From Streptomyces sp. NBRC 110035 (GTDB lineage Bacteria; Actinomycetota; Actinomycetes; Streptomycetales; Streptomycetaceae): a stretch of 64,000 nucleotides of DNA. Positions 26,382 through 39,979 of this stretch are shown in pieces. The stretch is taken from contig NZ_BBNN01000021.1 in NCBI RefSeq assembly GCF_000829695.1, positions 29,599 to 93,598 of the forward strand, given 5' to 3'. How positions within the stretch are numbered: position 1 is the stretch's first letter; each line of letters opens with the position of its first letter. The notes beneath the pieces are model-generated. The model made no database searches. It was not told where the DNA came from and saw only the letters and a list, made by a program, of their open reading frames with translations. The translations under genes and the position numbers were made by a program.

Positions 26382-27161
26382 TCAGCGGGCGAAGAACTCC
26401 GCCAGCACCGGCGCCAGTACGTCCGGTTCCACCATGTGGGTCTGGCCCGCCAGGGTGCGGCAGGTGCCGTGGGGGACGGTGTCCGCGATGGTCCGGGCGG
26501 CCTCGCGCATCCAGGCCGGGCTCGCGTCGCCCGCGATGGACAGCACCGGCACGGGGACCGACGCCAGCAGTTTCACCGGGACGCCGCCGTCGCCCATGAC
26601 CGCGTCGTCGTGGGCGAGGCTCGGCGCGATCGACTCCATCCCGGCCCACAGGGGGGACTGGTGGGCGCTCTCGATCACCGCCTCGCTCAGTCCGGTGAGG
26701 CGGAGGAAGAGTTCCACCGCGTCCCCGCGGCGCCCCTCACCCAGTGCCTCCGTCAGGCGCTCGGTGTACCGCGCGCGTTCCCTCAGATCCTCCTCGGACA
26801 TCGCGTACGGCGTCTCGTACACGGCGACGTGCCGTACCGGCAGACCGCTCGCCGCCGCGCGCAGCGCCAGCGCGCCGCCCGAGGAGACGCCGTACAGCGA
26901 CGCCTGTCCGCCCACCGCCTCGATCAGCGCCGCCAGGTCCTCGACCTCGCGTTCCACCGCGTACGGGGCCGTGTCCCCGCTCGCGCCGCGGCCCCGGCGG
27001 TCGTACACGACGACCCGGAACCGCTCCGAGAGCGGCGCGGCCAGCGGCGCCACCGTGGCGCCCGTCGACATCGCGCCGCTGACGAGGACGACCACGGAAC
27101 CCCGGCCGGCGCTCTCGTGGGCGATACGGGTGCCGTCACGCGAAACGATGTTCTTGTCCAT
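26382..27161 (-). CDS. Alpha/beta hydrolase
   Basis: A 259-aa soluble hydrolase starting MDKNIVSRDGTRIAHESAG. The oxyanion-hole strand is VVVLVSGAMSTG, then FRVVVYDRRGRGASG near residue 50. The nucleophile elbow is YGVSSGGALAL near residue 92 (Ser in G-V-S-S-G). The acid is probably Asp in LSIAGDASPAW near residue 210 and the His is in LAGQTHMV near residue 240. The substrate is unknown. The next gene on the same strand, a DUF427 protein, lies 80 bp upstream, so the two may be co-transcribed. Confidence 0.88.
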   Translation of the reverse strand: MDKNIVSRDGTRIAHESAGRGSVVVLVSGAMSTGATVAPLAAPLSERFRVVVYDRRGRGASGDTAPYAVEREVEDLAALIEAVGGQASLYGVSSGGALALRAAASGLPVRHVAVYETPYAMSEEDLRERARYTERLTEALGEGRRGDAVELFLRLTGLSEAVIESAHQSPLWAGMESIAPSLAHDDAVMGDGGVPVKLLASVPVPVLSIAGDASPAWMREAARTIADTVPHGTCRTLAGQTHMVEPDVLAPVLAEFFAR

Positions 27162-27241
27162 GTCTCCGCAGACTGCCGCACCGCGGCCCGATCGTCGGTG
27201 AGGCGGGCCGCGCGTCCGACGATCGCAACCCTTCTATCCGA

Positions 27242-27565
27242 TCATCGGACTTCCACCTCGTAGAAACACAGGTGGTCCTTGATGCCGGCGACGTCCGGCT
27301 TCGGGTCCGGGTACGCCCACACGAGGTCGGCCGTGTCCGGCCGTGACCAGTAGGACGCGGTGCCCTTGAAGGGGCAGTGGGTGCGGGTGTCGGACGGGGT
27401 CAGCAGGTCGAGCCGTACGTCCTCGGGCGGGATGTAGTACCGCGCGGGCAGGCCCGTCTCGCGCAGCACCAGCGCCTGGCCGCTCTCGGCCAGAACCTCC
27501 CCGCCGTGCACCACACGCACGTGCCGCTCGCTCCGCTCGACGGTGATGCGGTGTCCTACGGTCAT
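27242..27565 (-). CDS. DUF427 domain protein
   Basis: A 107-aa protein from ATG 27563-27565 with a gagg ribosome site upstream on the minus strand. The DUF427 fold is visible: RHVRVVHGGEVLAESGQALV, PARYYIPPEDVRLDLL, THCPFKGTASYWS near residue 68 and VWAYPDPKP. Family members are small beta-barrel proteins of unknown biochemical role. A longer in-frame extension upstream looks non-coding. It is divergent from the LOG-like gene across 146 bp. Confidence 0.88.
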   Translation of the reverse strand: MTVGHRITVERSERHVRVVHGGEVLAESGQALVLRETGLPARYYIPPEDVRLDLLTPSDTRTHCPFKGTASYWSRPDTADLVWAYPDPKPDVAGIKDHLCFYEVEVR

Positions 27566-27711
27566 GGTCCACACTCCTCGGTCAGCCGGGTCGGGGGCAT
27601 CCGGGCCGGCGGGGCAGGTCGAACGCCCGCCGGCCCGGACACCGGACGGTGCAGCGTCCGGCGGACCCGCATTCTTCCCTCTCGCGCCGGACGGGTCCGT
27701 ACCCCGGGCCG

Positions 27712-28323
27712 GTGAACATCTGTGTCTTCCTCCCCGCCGCCGATCTCGACGAGTGCTGCACGCGCCCCGCGCGGGAGTTCGCGCAGCTGCTCGGCAAGGG
27801 CGGCCACACCCTGGTGTGGGGCGGCTCCGACGTCGGTCTGATGAAGGTCGTCGCCGACGGCGTGCAGGAGGCGGGAGGCCGGCTCCTCGGCGTCTCCGTG
27901 GAGTTCCTGGCGGCGAAGGCACGCCGGGGCGGCGACGAGATGGTGATCGCCCCCGACCTGGCGGAGCGCAAGCGGCTGCTCCTGGAGAAGGCCGACGCGG
28001 TGGTGATCATGGTGGGCGGTACCGGCACGCTCGACGAGGCCACCGAGATCCTGGAACTGAAGAAACACGGGCACACGGACAAGCCCGTGGTCCTGCTGAA
28101 CACCGCGGGCTTCTACGACGGACTCAAGGCGCAGTTCCGGCGGATGGAGGACGAGGGCTTCCTGCCCCGCGCCCTCACCGACCTGGTGTTCTTCGCCGAG
28201 GAGCCCGTCGGGGCACTCGCCTGCCTGGAGGAGAGCCAGGGCACCCAGGGCCTGGCCCCGGCCCTCCCGCGGGTCGCGACGCCCGGCACGCACGCCCGCC
28301 GCACCGGACGGCCTCCGACGTGA
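27712..28323 (+). CDS. LOG-like (SLOG superfamily) nucleotide-binding protein
   Basis: A 203-aa protein from GTG 27712. A Rossmann-type start MNICVFLPAADLDE is followed by HTLVWGGSDVGLMKVVADGV near residue 35, LAERKRLLLEKADAVVIM near residue 85, VGGTGTLDEATEIL near residue 103, and KPVVLLNTAGFYDGL. These align with LOG cytokinin-activating phosphoribohydrolases (YGGxxxGLM, PGGxGTxxE), but the Pro of the PGG motif is Val and the GGDEMVIAPDLAERK region departs from MxxRK. Activity on nucleoside monophosphates is possible but unproven. The Arg/Pro-rich tail (last 25 aa) is probably disordered. Confidence 0.78.
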   Translation: MNICVFLPAADLDECCTRPAREFAQLLGKGGHTLVWGGSDVGLMKVVADGVQEAGGRLLGVSVEFLAAKARRGGDEMVIAPDLAERKRLLLEKADAVVIMVGGTGTLDEATEILELKKHGHTDKPVVLLNTAGFYDGLKAQFRRMEDEGFLPRALTDLVFFAEEPVGALACLEESQGTQGLAPALPRVATPGTHARRTGRPPT

Positions 28324-28439
28324 CTCCGCCACGACGGAGGCCGTCCCGCACACCGGGAGCACGCACCGGACGCCGCTCCTTCCTCCACGGGAGAACCCGG
28401 GCCAGGCCCTGACCGCGCGATGGTGCGAGCATGGCGGGC

Positions 28440-29141
28440 ATGCCTACACATGTGATCACCGGAGCCGGTTCCGGCATCGGCGCGGCCGTCGCCCGCCGGC
28501 TGCACGCGCGCGGCGACGACCTCGTCCTGCACGCGCGGTCGGCGGGACGCGCGAAGGAACTGGCGGCCGACTTCCCCGGCGCGCGGACCCTCGTCGGCGA
28601 CCTGGCCGACCCCGACAGGCTCAGCTGGGCCCTCTCCCACCAGTCCCTCCCGGACCGGGTGGACTCCCTGCTGCACATCGCCGGTGTCGTCGACCTCGGT
28701 GAGGTCGGCGAGCTGACGCCGAAGACCTGGCGGCACCAGCTCGACGTCAACCTCCTCGCCCCCGCCGAACTCACCCGGCACTTCCTGCCCCAGCTGCGCG
28801 CGAGCCGCGGACACGTGGTCTTCGTCAACTCCGGTGCCGGCCTGAACGCCCGCGCCCAGTGGGGTGCCTACGCGGCCTCCAAGCACGGACTGAAGGCTCT
28901 CGCCGACTCCTTGCGCGAGGAGGAGCACGCGGGCGGCGTCCGCGTCACCTCGGTCTACCCGGGCCGCACCGCCGGCCCCATGCAGGCCAAGGTCCACCAG
29001 CAGGAGAGCAAGGACTACGACGCCGGCAGGTGGATCGACCCCGAGTCGGTCGCCACGACCGTCCTCATGGCCCTCGACCTGCCGAGGGACGCGGAGGTCA
29101 ACGACCTGACCGTGCGGCCGGGGCCGGGGACCGGGCGCTGA
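28440..29141 (+). CDS. Short-chain dehydrogenase/reductase (SDR)
   Basis: A 233-aa classical-type SDR starting MPTHVITGAGSGIGAAVARR, with the Rossmann motif TGAGSGIG at residues 7-14. VGDLADPDRL binds the adenine ring and HIAGVVDLGEVG replaces NNAG near residue 75. The catalytic Ser is in FVNSGAGLNA near residue 130 and YAASKHGLKALADSL contains YxxxK near residue 143. YPGRTAGPMQ completes the cofactor site. An alternative ATG lies 9 bp upstream in frame (28431). Substrate unknown; no operon partner. Confidence 0.9.
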   Translation: MPTHVITGAGSGIGAAVARRLHARGDDLVLHARSAGRAKELAADFPGARTLVGDLADPDRLSWALSHQSLPDRVDSLLHIAGVVDLGEVGELTPKTWRHQLDVNLLAPAELTRHFLPQLRASRGHVVFVNSGAGLNARAQWGAYAASKHGLKALADSLREEEHAGGVRVTSVYPGRTAGPMQAKVHQQESKDYDAGRWIDPESVATTVLMALDLPRDAEVNDLTVRPGPGTGR

Positions 29142-29184
29142 CCCACGGGCGCACGGCCGGGCGCTTCGGGGACGCCGTCCCGCA

Positions 29185-29375
29185 GGGGGTGTGTCCCGTG
29201 GGGTGTGCGGGCCGTCGGGGGTGTGTCCCGCGGGGTGTGTCCCGTGGGGTTTGGGGGCCGTGGGGGGTGTGTCCCGTGGGGGGGGGTGTGTCCCGTGGGG
29301 TGTGCGGGCCGCAGGGTGTGTGTCCCGTGGGGTGTAGGGGGGCCGTGGGGTTTGGGGGCCGTCGGGGGGCATGCC
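29185..29375. repeat. G/T-rich degenerate tandem repeat in the SDR-metE spacer
   Basis: The motif gtgtgtcccgtggggtgtg and variants recur about seven times with runs of 4 to 9 G (for example gtgggggggggtgtg near 29276). The spacer between the SDR stop and the next start is about 340 bp and has no gene on either strand. The plus strand could form G-quadruplexes. Confidence 0.85.
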
Positions 29376-29467
29376 GGCCGCCCGCCCTGCGGCCGGGGGC
29401 GAAACCGTCCGGGCCGCCGGCGCGCTCCCGCGGCCCGGCCGGGACACCGGCCCCGCCACCCGTTCCG

Positions 29468-29473
29468 TACGCT
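29468..29473 (+). promoter_or_regulatory. -10 box TACGCT before the MetE-like gene
   Basis: TACGCT ends 6 nt before GTG 29480 with no Shine-Dalgarno, suggesting a leaderless mRNA. Confidence 0.45.
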
Positions 29474-29479
29474 TCTCCG

Positions 29480-32721
<3,242 letters not shown>

Positions 32722-33025
32722 TGGGGGAGCGGCCGGAGAGCAGCGGGGAAGCAGTGAGGAAACAGCGGGGGAAAGGCCACCCGATCGGTGCATACCAGAT
32801 GGATACGGGTGACTGGTGCGCATTCGGGCAACCGTCGGTGACCGGTGCCCCGGGAAGTCTTCCGCGGCCTACTGTTGGCAGGTGCGCCCGCCGTGCCCAG
32901 CTGCGGCCGGGGCATCCCCGTGTTCGTGACGACACCGTGGAAGGGCTTTCTATCACGGAGTCGCCGGGGGTTGTCAGGCATCGGGCCGTGTGGCGGGGGC
33001 ACCGCCGGCTGTGAGAGGGACGGGA
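32722..33025. other. ligA to rmdB intergenic region, no gene seen
   Basis: About 300 bp with lower GC than the flanks. It contains gcataccagatggatacggg near 32790 and ctttctatcacggagtcg near 32947, possible promoter or operator sequences; nothing is specific enough to name. Confidence 0.4.
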
Positions 33026-35371
33026 ATGGAACCCACCGAGAGCGCCTACCCGGGTTCACGGCTGCGCCTGGGCCTGCGCCGCATGACGGCCGTACGGCGG
33101 CGCGGACGTGGGACGGGGCGGCCCGCGGGGCCTGTGGGCGCGCCGGGACGCCCCGCGACGCGCACCGCGGACGCGCGCCCCGGGGGGCGCGGCACCGGAC
33201 AGCGCGCCGCGGGGCAGCCGGCGGCCGGGCAGCCGGGCACCGGGCGGGGCCCCGGAGCGCCCCCGCTCGCCCCCGGACTGTCCGCGGACGGCCCCGGGTT
33301 GTCCGAAGCGCACACGCAACGGCACCTGTTCTGGCCCGCGTTGCCCACCGCGGTCGTCTCGGCCGCCGTGTTCGTGCTCGGCGCCGGCGTCCTCGGGGCG
33401 TTCACCGGCGGTCACGCGCTCTTCCCGTCCGGCCGCGTCGGCTGGTCCCTGGCCGTACTGACCGGGATCGTCGTCGGCCACCTGGTGATGCTGGGCCGCT
33501 CCCGCTGGTGGGGCGGCACCGGCTCGGGCGCCGCCGTCACCCTCGCCGTGCTGCTGCTCCACGGCTGGGTCCCGGCCGGCATGGTCAGCCTCACCGTGGT
33601 CGTGCTGGTCGGCATGGCCCGGCGGGGCCGCTGGCGGCAGAGCATCCTGCACGGCGCGGTCGACCTGCTCGGCATCGGCGCCGGCGCGCTGGTGCTGGCC
33701 CTGCTCGGGTCCGTGCCGTCCGTCGAGTCCCCCGCGACCCCCGACACCTGGGGACTGCACACCGCCTTCGAGGTGGTGCTCGTCGCCGCCGCGTATCTCG
33801 TGGTCACCCGCACCCTCTACTGGTACCTGCACGTCCCGCGGGGCGGACTGCCCACGGTCGCCCGTACCGCCCTGGTCAGACAGGGCCTGGTCGCGGTGGC
33901 GCTGCTCGGCATAGCACCGCTGATCTGCGTGGTCGCCGACGCCCGGCCGATCGTCCTGCCGCTGTTCGCCATCCCGCTGATCGCGCTCGACTCCATGCTG
34001 TGGATGGCCGGGGCCCGCGCGGAGGAGCAGCTGCGCGACCCGCTGACCGGACTGCCCAACCGCCAGTGGCTCCTCGAGCGCATCTGGACCGCGCTGGACG
34101 ACGCCGAGCGCGCCGACGCCCGCACCACCCTCATGCTGATCGACCTCGACCGGTTCCGATCGGTCAACGACACGCTCGGTCACCTCGCGGGTGACCGGCT
34201 GCTGCTGCAGATCGCCGACCGGCTGCGGCTGGCCCTGCCGCGCGGGGCGGAGGCCGCGCGGCTCGGTGGCGACGAGTTCGCCGTCTTACTGCCGGTCGCC
34301 GACTCCATCACGTCGGCGACCCGGGTCGCCCGCGGCCTGGTGTCCGCCCTCAGCTCGCCGCTCGACCTCGACGGCCTCACCCTCGTGCTGGAGGCCAGCG
34401 CGGGCGTCGCCGTCTTCCCCGACCACGCCCTCGACGCCGAGGGCCTGCTGCGGCGCGCGGACGTGGCGATGTACCAGGCCAAACGGGACCGCACGGGCGT
34501 CGAGGTCTACGAGTCCAAGCGGGACTCCAACACCCCCGACCGGCTCGGACTCCTGGGCGACCTGCGCCGGTCCCTGGAGGCGCACGAGGTCCAGCTCCAC
34601 TACCAGCCCAAGGTCCGCTTCGACGGACAGGTCGCGGGCCTGGAGGCCCTGGTCCGCTGGGTGCACCCGGAGCGCGGCAGGGTGCCGCCGGACGAGTTCA
34701 TAGCCATCGCCGAGTCCTCCGGCCTGATGCCGCAGCTCACCGACTACGTGCTGGAGACCGCCCTCGGGCAGGTCGCCCGCTGGCGTGCCCGGGGTCTGTT
34801 CGTGCCGGTCGCGGTCAACGTCTCCCCGCGCGACGTCCACAGCCCCGGCTTCGCCGGCTCCGTCGCGGCGCGGCTGGCCCGGCACGGGGTCCCGGCGGGA
34901 TCCCTCCAACTGGAGATCACCGAGAACGTCCTCCTGGAGGACCCGCAGCGCGCCGCCGACACCCTCAGCGGACTGACCGGGCACGGCGTGAAGATGTCCC
35001 TCGACGACTTCGGCACCGGCTACTCCTCCCTCGTGCACCTGCGGCGGCTGCCCGTCAGCGAGCTGAAGATCGACCGCTCGTTCGTGGCCCGGCTGGCCGT
35101 CGACACCGAGGACGCCGAGATCGTGCGCTGCACCGTCGACCTCGCCCACTCGCTCGGGCTGCTCGTCGTCGCCGAGGGCGTCGAGGACGACGAGACCTGG
35201 GAACGCCTGCGCGACCTCGGCTGCGACGCCGTCCAGGGCTGGCTGGTCGCGGCCGCGATGCCACCCGACGAAACCACGGCCTGGCTCCTCGCCCGCGGCT
35301 CCCGCGGCTGGCAGCGCCCGGCCGCCGCCCTCCCCGCGGCAGCCGCCGACGACTCCGGCCGCCCGGTCTGA
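33026..35371 (+). CDS. rmdB: Membrane GGDEF-EAL protein, RmdB-like c-di-GMP enzyme
   Basis: A 781-aa protein from ATG 33026 (gagggacggga upstream). An Arg/Gly/Pro-rich cytoplasmic N-terminus (about 90 aa) precedes seven or eight helices (residues about 95-330). GGDEF: DPLTGLPNRQWL, then LGGDEFAVLLP near residue 413. EAL: LHYQPKVRF, GLEALVRW near residue 539, VAVNVSPRDV, LEITENVLLED, SLDDFGTGYSS and VVAEGVED, all catalytic residues retained. Both active sites look complete. In S. coelicolor the protein at this ligA-gatC position (RmdB) is a c-di-GMP phosphodiesterase acting in development; I assign the name by position and domains. Confidence 0.85.
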   Translation: MEPTESAYPGSRLRLGLRRMTAVRRRGRGTGRPAGPVGAPGRPATRTADARPGGRGTGQRAAGQPAAGQPGTGRGPGAPPLAPGLSADGPGLSEAHTQRHLFWPALPTAVVSAAVFVLGAGVLGAFTGGHALFPSGRVGWSLAVLTGIVVGHLVMLGRSRWWGGTGSGAAVTLAVLLLHGWVPAGMVSLTVVVLVGMARRGRWRQSILHGAVDLLGIGAGALVLALLGSVPSVESPATPDTWGLHTAFEVVLVAAAYLVVTRTLYWYLHVPRGGLPTVARTALVRQGLVAVALLGIAPLICVVADARPIVLPLFAIPLIALDSMLWMAGARAEEQLRDPLTGLPNRQWLLERIWTALDDAERADARTTLMLIDLDRFRSVNDTLGHLAGDRLLLQIADRLRLALPRGAEAARLGGDEFAVLLPVADSITSATRVARGLVSALSSPLDLDGLTLVLEASAGVAVFPDHALDAEGLLRRADVAMYQAKRDRTGVEVYESKRDSNTPDRLGLLGDLRRSLEAHEVQLHYQPKVRFDGQVAGLEALVRWVHPERGRVPPDEFIAIAESSGLMPQLTDYVLETALGQVARWRARGLFVPVAVNVSPRDVHSPGFAGSVAARLARHGVPAGSLQLEITENVLLEDPQRAADTLSGLTGHGVKMSLDDFGTGYSSLVHLRRLPVSELKIDRSFVARLAVDTEDAEIVRCTVDLAHSLGLLVVAEGVEDDETWERLRDLGCDAVQGWLVAAAMPPDETTAWLLARGSRGWQRPAAALPAAAADDSGRPV

Positions 35372-35656
35372 CACCGGGTCCGTCGTGGGCCCGGGCGCCG
35401 ACCCCGAAACCGGCCCCGAAACCGGCCCCGGGACGGAGCCGGCCGTCGGCCCGGCACCGGCCATGCCGTGGATCCGGGCGCCGGGCGGCGGCACCGCTTT
35501 CGGAAGGCGCGGGGAAACCGTTTCACGGGTACGGGGCGGCGACCCATAGGATTGGGGCCAGTCGTCACCTTCCCGCCTGCCGCGCCACGCCCGGCCGCCC
35601 GGGACACGACGGCAGGCCCTAGCCCGAACCGCACACTCACCCCAGAGGAACGCTGC
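35372..35656. promoter_or_regulatory. rmdB to gatC region with candidate gatC promoter
   Basis: 285 bp. The first part has a short repeat (ccccgaaaccgg twice near 35402-35425). TAGGAT at 35547-35552 fits a -10 box about 105 nt before gatC. No gene is seen. It marks the start of the gatCAB operon. Confidence 0.45.
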
Positions 35657-35953
35657 ATGCCTGGCATCACGCGCGAGGAGGTCGCCCACCTCGCCCGGCT
35701 GGCGCGTCTGGAGCTGAAGCCCGAAGAGCTCGACCACTTCGCAGGCCAGCTCGACGACATCATCGGCGCGGTGGCCCGCGTCAGCGAGGTCGCCGACCAA
35801 GACGTACCGCCGACCTCGCACCCGCTCCCGCTGACGAACGTCATGCGCCCGGACGAGGTCCGTCCCTCGCTCACCCCCGCGCAGGCGCTCTCCGGCGCCC
35901 CGGCCCAGGAGCAGCAGCGTTTCAAGGTGCCGCAGATCCTGGGGGAGGACTGA
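35657..35953 (+). CDS. gatC: Asp/Glu-tRNA(Asn/Gln) amidotransferase subunit C
   Basis: A 98-aa subunit that stabilises GatA within the GatCAB complex. [20 protein letters not shown] is the classic start, with [20 protein letters not shown] near residue 22 and the conserved C-terminal segment [19 protein letters not shown]. It lies 5 bp before gatA in the same operon. GatCAB converts Glu-tRNA(Gln) (and in some bacteria Asp-tRNA(Asn)) to the amidated form; actinobacteria lack glutaminyl-tRNA synthetase. Confidence 0.96.
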   Translation: MPGITREEVAHLARLARLELKPEELDHFAGQLDDIIGAVARVSEVADQDVPPTSHPLPLTNVMRPDEVRPSLTPAQALSGAPAQEQQRFKVPQILGED

Positions 35954-35958
35954 ATCCC

Positions 35959-37448
<1,490 letters not shown>

Positions 37449-37452
<4 letters not shown>

Positions 37453-37688
37453 GTGCACTGACCAAGGCCAAGGGTTTCAAGAAGTCCAGGTCCGGCACGT
37501 ATCTGGCCATGGCCGGTACCGCGTTCAGCGCGATCGGTGTCGCCAAGCGCGTCAAGAAGGCGCGGCACGAGAAGGACACCCTGGTCCTGATCGACGCCAC
37601 CGTGTCCGCCGCCGCGATCGTCACCGGCCTCGCCATCCTGTACCGCGAGCTGAAGCGGCTGGGCGACGACGACGTCCTGCTGGGCTGA
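37449..37688 (+). CDS. Small conserved membrane protein between gatA and gatB
   Basis: A 79-aa protein starting at GTG 37449, overlapping the gatA stop by 4 bp. A basic N-terminus ([18 protein letters not shown]) is followed by a helix ([17 protein letters not shown]), a short basic segment (KKARHEKD) and a hydrophobic helix ([19 protein letters not shown]), ending [14 protein letters not shown]. gatB starts 15 bp downstream. I recall a gene of this type at the same position in other streptomycetes, but no function is known. The tight coupling suggests co-expression with the amidotransferase or membrane placement of something related. Confidence 0.85.
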
Positions 37689-37703
37689 GAGGGAAGTTAC
37701 ACC

Positions 37704-39218
37704 GTGACCACCACGACCGACCTGGTGTCGTACGAGGACGCGCTGGCGTCGTACGACCCCGTCATGGGCCTCGAGGTCCATGTCGAACTCGGCACCAGGA
37801 CCAAGATGTTCTGCGGCTGCTCGACCACGCTCGGCGCCGACCCGAACACCCAGACCTGCCCCACCTGCCTCGGCATGCCGGGCGCGCTCCCGGTCGTCAA
37901 CGCGACCGGGGTCGAGTCCGCCGTCAAGATCGGTCTCGCGCTGAACTGCGAGATCGCAGAGTGGTGCCGCTTCGCCCGGAAGAACTACTTCTATCCGGAC
38001 ATGCCGAAGAACTTCCAGACCTCCCAGTACGACGAGCCGATCGCCTTCAACGGCTACCTCGACGTGCAGCTGGAGGACGGCGAGACCTTCCGCGTGGACA
38101 TCGAACGCGCCCACATGGAGGAGGACACCGGCAAGTCGACGCACGTCGGCGGCGCCACCGGCCGTATCCACGGCGCGTCCCACTCCCTGCTCGACTACAA
38201 CCGGGCCGGCATCCCGCTGATCGAGATCGTCACCAAGCCGATCGAGGGAGCGGGCGAGCGCGCCCCCGAGGTCGCCCGCGCCTACGTCCGTGAGCTGCGC
38301 GAGCTCATCCGGGCGCTCGGCGTCTCCGAGGCCCGGATGGAGATGGGCCAGATGCGCTGCGACGTCAACCTGTCGCTGCGCCCGCACGGCCGGGAGAAGT
38401 TCGGCACCCGCTCGGAGACGAAGAACGTCAACTCGCTGCGTTCCGTGGAGCGCGCGGCCCGCTTCGAGATCCAGCGGCACGCCGCCGTGCTGAACGACGG
38501 CGGGACGATCATCCAGGAGACCCGGCACTTCCACGAGGACACGGGGTCGACGACCTCCGGCCGCGTGAAGGAGGAGGCGGAGGACTACCGGTACTTCCCG
38601 GAGCCCGACCTGGTCCCCGTCGCCCCGTCCCGCGAGTGGGTCGAGGAACTGCGCGCCGGGCTGCCCGAGCTGCCGCTGGTGCGCCGCAGCCGGCTCCGTG
38701 AGGAGTGGGGGATCTCCGGCACCGACATGCAGGCGATCCTCAACGCCGGTGCGCTGGACCTGATCGTCGCCACGATCGACGCCGGCGCGGACGCGGCCTC
38801 CGCCCGCAAGTGGTGGATGGGCGAGCTCGCCCGCAGCGCCAACGAGTCGGGCAAGGCGCTCGACGAGCTGGCGATCACGCCGGAGCAGGTCGCCCGCGTC
38901 ACCGCACTGGTGACCTCCGGCGACCTGAACGACAAGCTGGCCCGTCAGGTCATCGAGGGCGTCCTCGCCGGTGAGGGCACGCCGGACGAGGTCGTCGAGA
39001 AGCGCGGCCTGAGGGTCGTCTCCGACGACGGCGCGCTCACCGCGGCCGTGGAGGAGGCCATCGCCGGCAACCCGGGCGTCGCGGACAAGATCCGCGGCGG
39101 CAAGGTGGCGGCGGCCGGCGCGCTGGTCGGCGCGGTCATGAAGGCCACCCGCGGCCAGGCGGACGCGGCCCGCGTCAAGGAGCTGATCCTGGAGAAACTG
39201 GGCGTCGCCGGGGGCTGA
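37704..39218 (+). CDS. gatB: Asp/Glu-tRNA(Asn/Gln) amidotransferase subunit B
   Basis: A 504-aa kinase/transamidation subunit. GatB signatures are [20 protein letters not shown] near residue 25, [15 protein letters not shown] (zinc-type Cys motif) near residue 55, [19 protein letters not shown] near residue 95, the tRNA-binding and catalytic segments [16 protein letters not shown] and [11 protein letters not shown], and [11 protein letters not shown] near residue 300. The C-terminal tail domain ends in [20 protein letters not shown]. It is the last gene of the gatCA-x-B operon, followed by a strong terminator. Confidence 0.96.
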   Translation: MTTTTDLVSYEDALASYDPVMGLEVHVELGTRTKMFCGCSTTLGADPNTQTCPTCLGMPGALPVVNATGVESAVKIGLALNCEIAEWCRFARKNYFYPDMPKNFQTSQYDEPIAFNGYLDVQLEDGETFRVDIERAHMEEDTGKSTHVGGATGRIHGASHSLLDYNRAGIPLIEIVTKPIEGAGERAPEVARAYVRELRELIRALGVSEARMEMGQMRCDVNLSLRPHGREKFGTRSETKNVNSLRSVERAARFEIQRHAAVLNDGGTIIQETRHFHEDTGSTTSGRVKEEAEDYRYFPEPDLVPVAPSREWVEELRAGLPELPLVRRSRLREEWGISGTDMQAILNAGALDLIVATIDAGADAASARKWWMGELARSANESGKALDELAITPEQVARVTALVTSGDLNDKLARQVIEGVLAGEGTPDEVVEKRGLRVVSDDGALTAAVEEAIAGNPGVADKIRGGKVAAAGALVGAVMKATRGQADAARVKELILEKLGVAGG

Positions 39219-39240
39219 TCCCCGAACACCGCACGGGAAC

Positions 39241-39282
39241 GGAGGAGGGGGACGCGCCGGGTTCGGCGCGTCCCCCTCCTCC
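39241..39282. terminator. Strong terminator after gatB
   Basis: A perfect 18-bp stem, ggaggagggggacgcgcc (39241-39258) with ggcgcgtccccctcctcc (39265-39282), and a 6-nt loop, extended by gcac/gtgc outside. It lies 22 nt after the gatB stop. Confidence 0.85.
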
Positions 39283-39480
39283 GTGCGGCCGGCTCCCGCA
39301 CGGGCAGGCGCTCCGGGCGGTCGGCGCCGCACGCCCCACGCGGCCAGGGACGGCGCCCCAGCACCCCGTCATCAAAGCACCTGCTTCGGCCGGGGCGGCG
39401 GGCTGCCGCGGAGCAGCGGACCGACGGACGCCAACAGGCGGCCGCACGCCCCCGCATCCCGGTTTCCGGACCGGGGGCGC

Positions 39481-39486
39481 TACGCT
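39481..39486 (+). promoter_or_regulatory. -10 box TACGCT before the small membrane gene at 39495
   Basis: TANNNT ends 8 nt before ATG 39495 with no ribosome site; probably a leaderless mRNA. Confidence 0.45.
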
Positions 39487-39494
39487 CCCGCGCC

Positions 39495-39824
39495 ATGAGT
39501 GGACGCACTGATTCCGACCCGCCCCCGGACACTCACGTCGAGGAGGCCGAGGACGCGGAGCAGGGCGCCGACGCCCTTCGGGCCGCCCGGCGGGCCCGGT
39601 GGACCGCGGTCGGTACCGGGACCGTGCTCGCCCTGGCCGGGACGGCGGCGGCGCTGCTCCGCCTCACCGGCTCCACCCCGGTCCTCGTGCCGGTGGCCTA
39701 CGCCTGCGGCGCCGGCGCCTGCGCACTCGCCGCCGTCCTGGGCTCGCGCGGACGGACCCGCAGGGCGCTGTGGCTGCTGATCGCGGGGCTGATGGTGATG
39801 GCGCTGGGGGACCAGTTCGACTGA
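39495..39824 (+). CDS. Small hypothetical membrane protein
   Basis: A 109-aa protein. The acidic N-terminus (SGRTDSDPPPDTHVEEAEDA) of about 30 residues precedes a basic stop (RAARRARW) and three hydrophobic helices: VGTGTVLALAGTAAALLRL, VLVPVAYACGAGACALAAVL and RALWLLIAGLMVMALGDQF. No known domain is recognised. Codon usage is genomic-typical and the TANNNT box at the start supports expression. Function unknown. Confidence 0.7.
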   Translation: MSGRTDSDPPPDTHVEEAEDAEQGADALRAARRARWTAVGTGTVLALAGTAAALLRLTGSTPVLVPVAYACGAGACALAAVLGSRGRTRRALWLLIAGLMVMALGDQFD

Positions 39825-39979
39825 CCTGCGCACTGTGAACAAGAACACGAACGCCACAATGGATCATTTATCGCTGGAATAGTGCACTTCATTGCTCATG
39901 CGTTCTTTGCGGGCCATTCGGTCGTCCATGGCTGTTCCTGGCCAAAGATCCGCCAAACGTCACCCTGGGAGCACGATTC

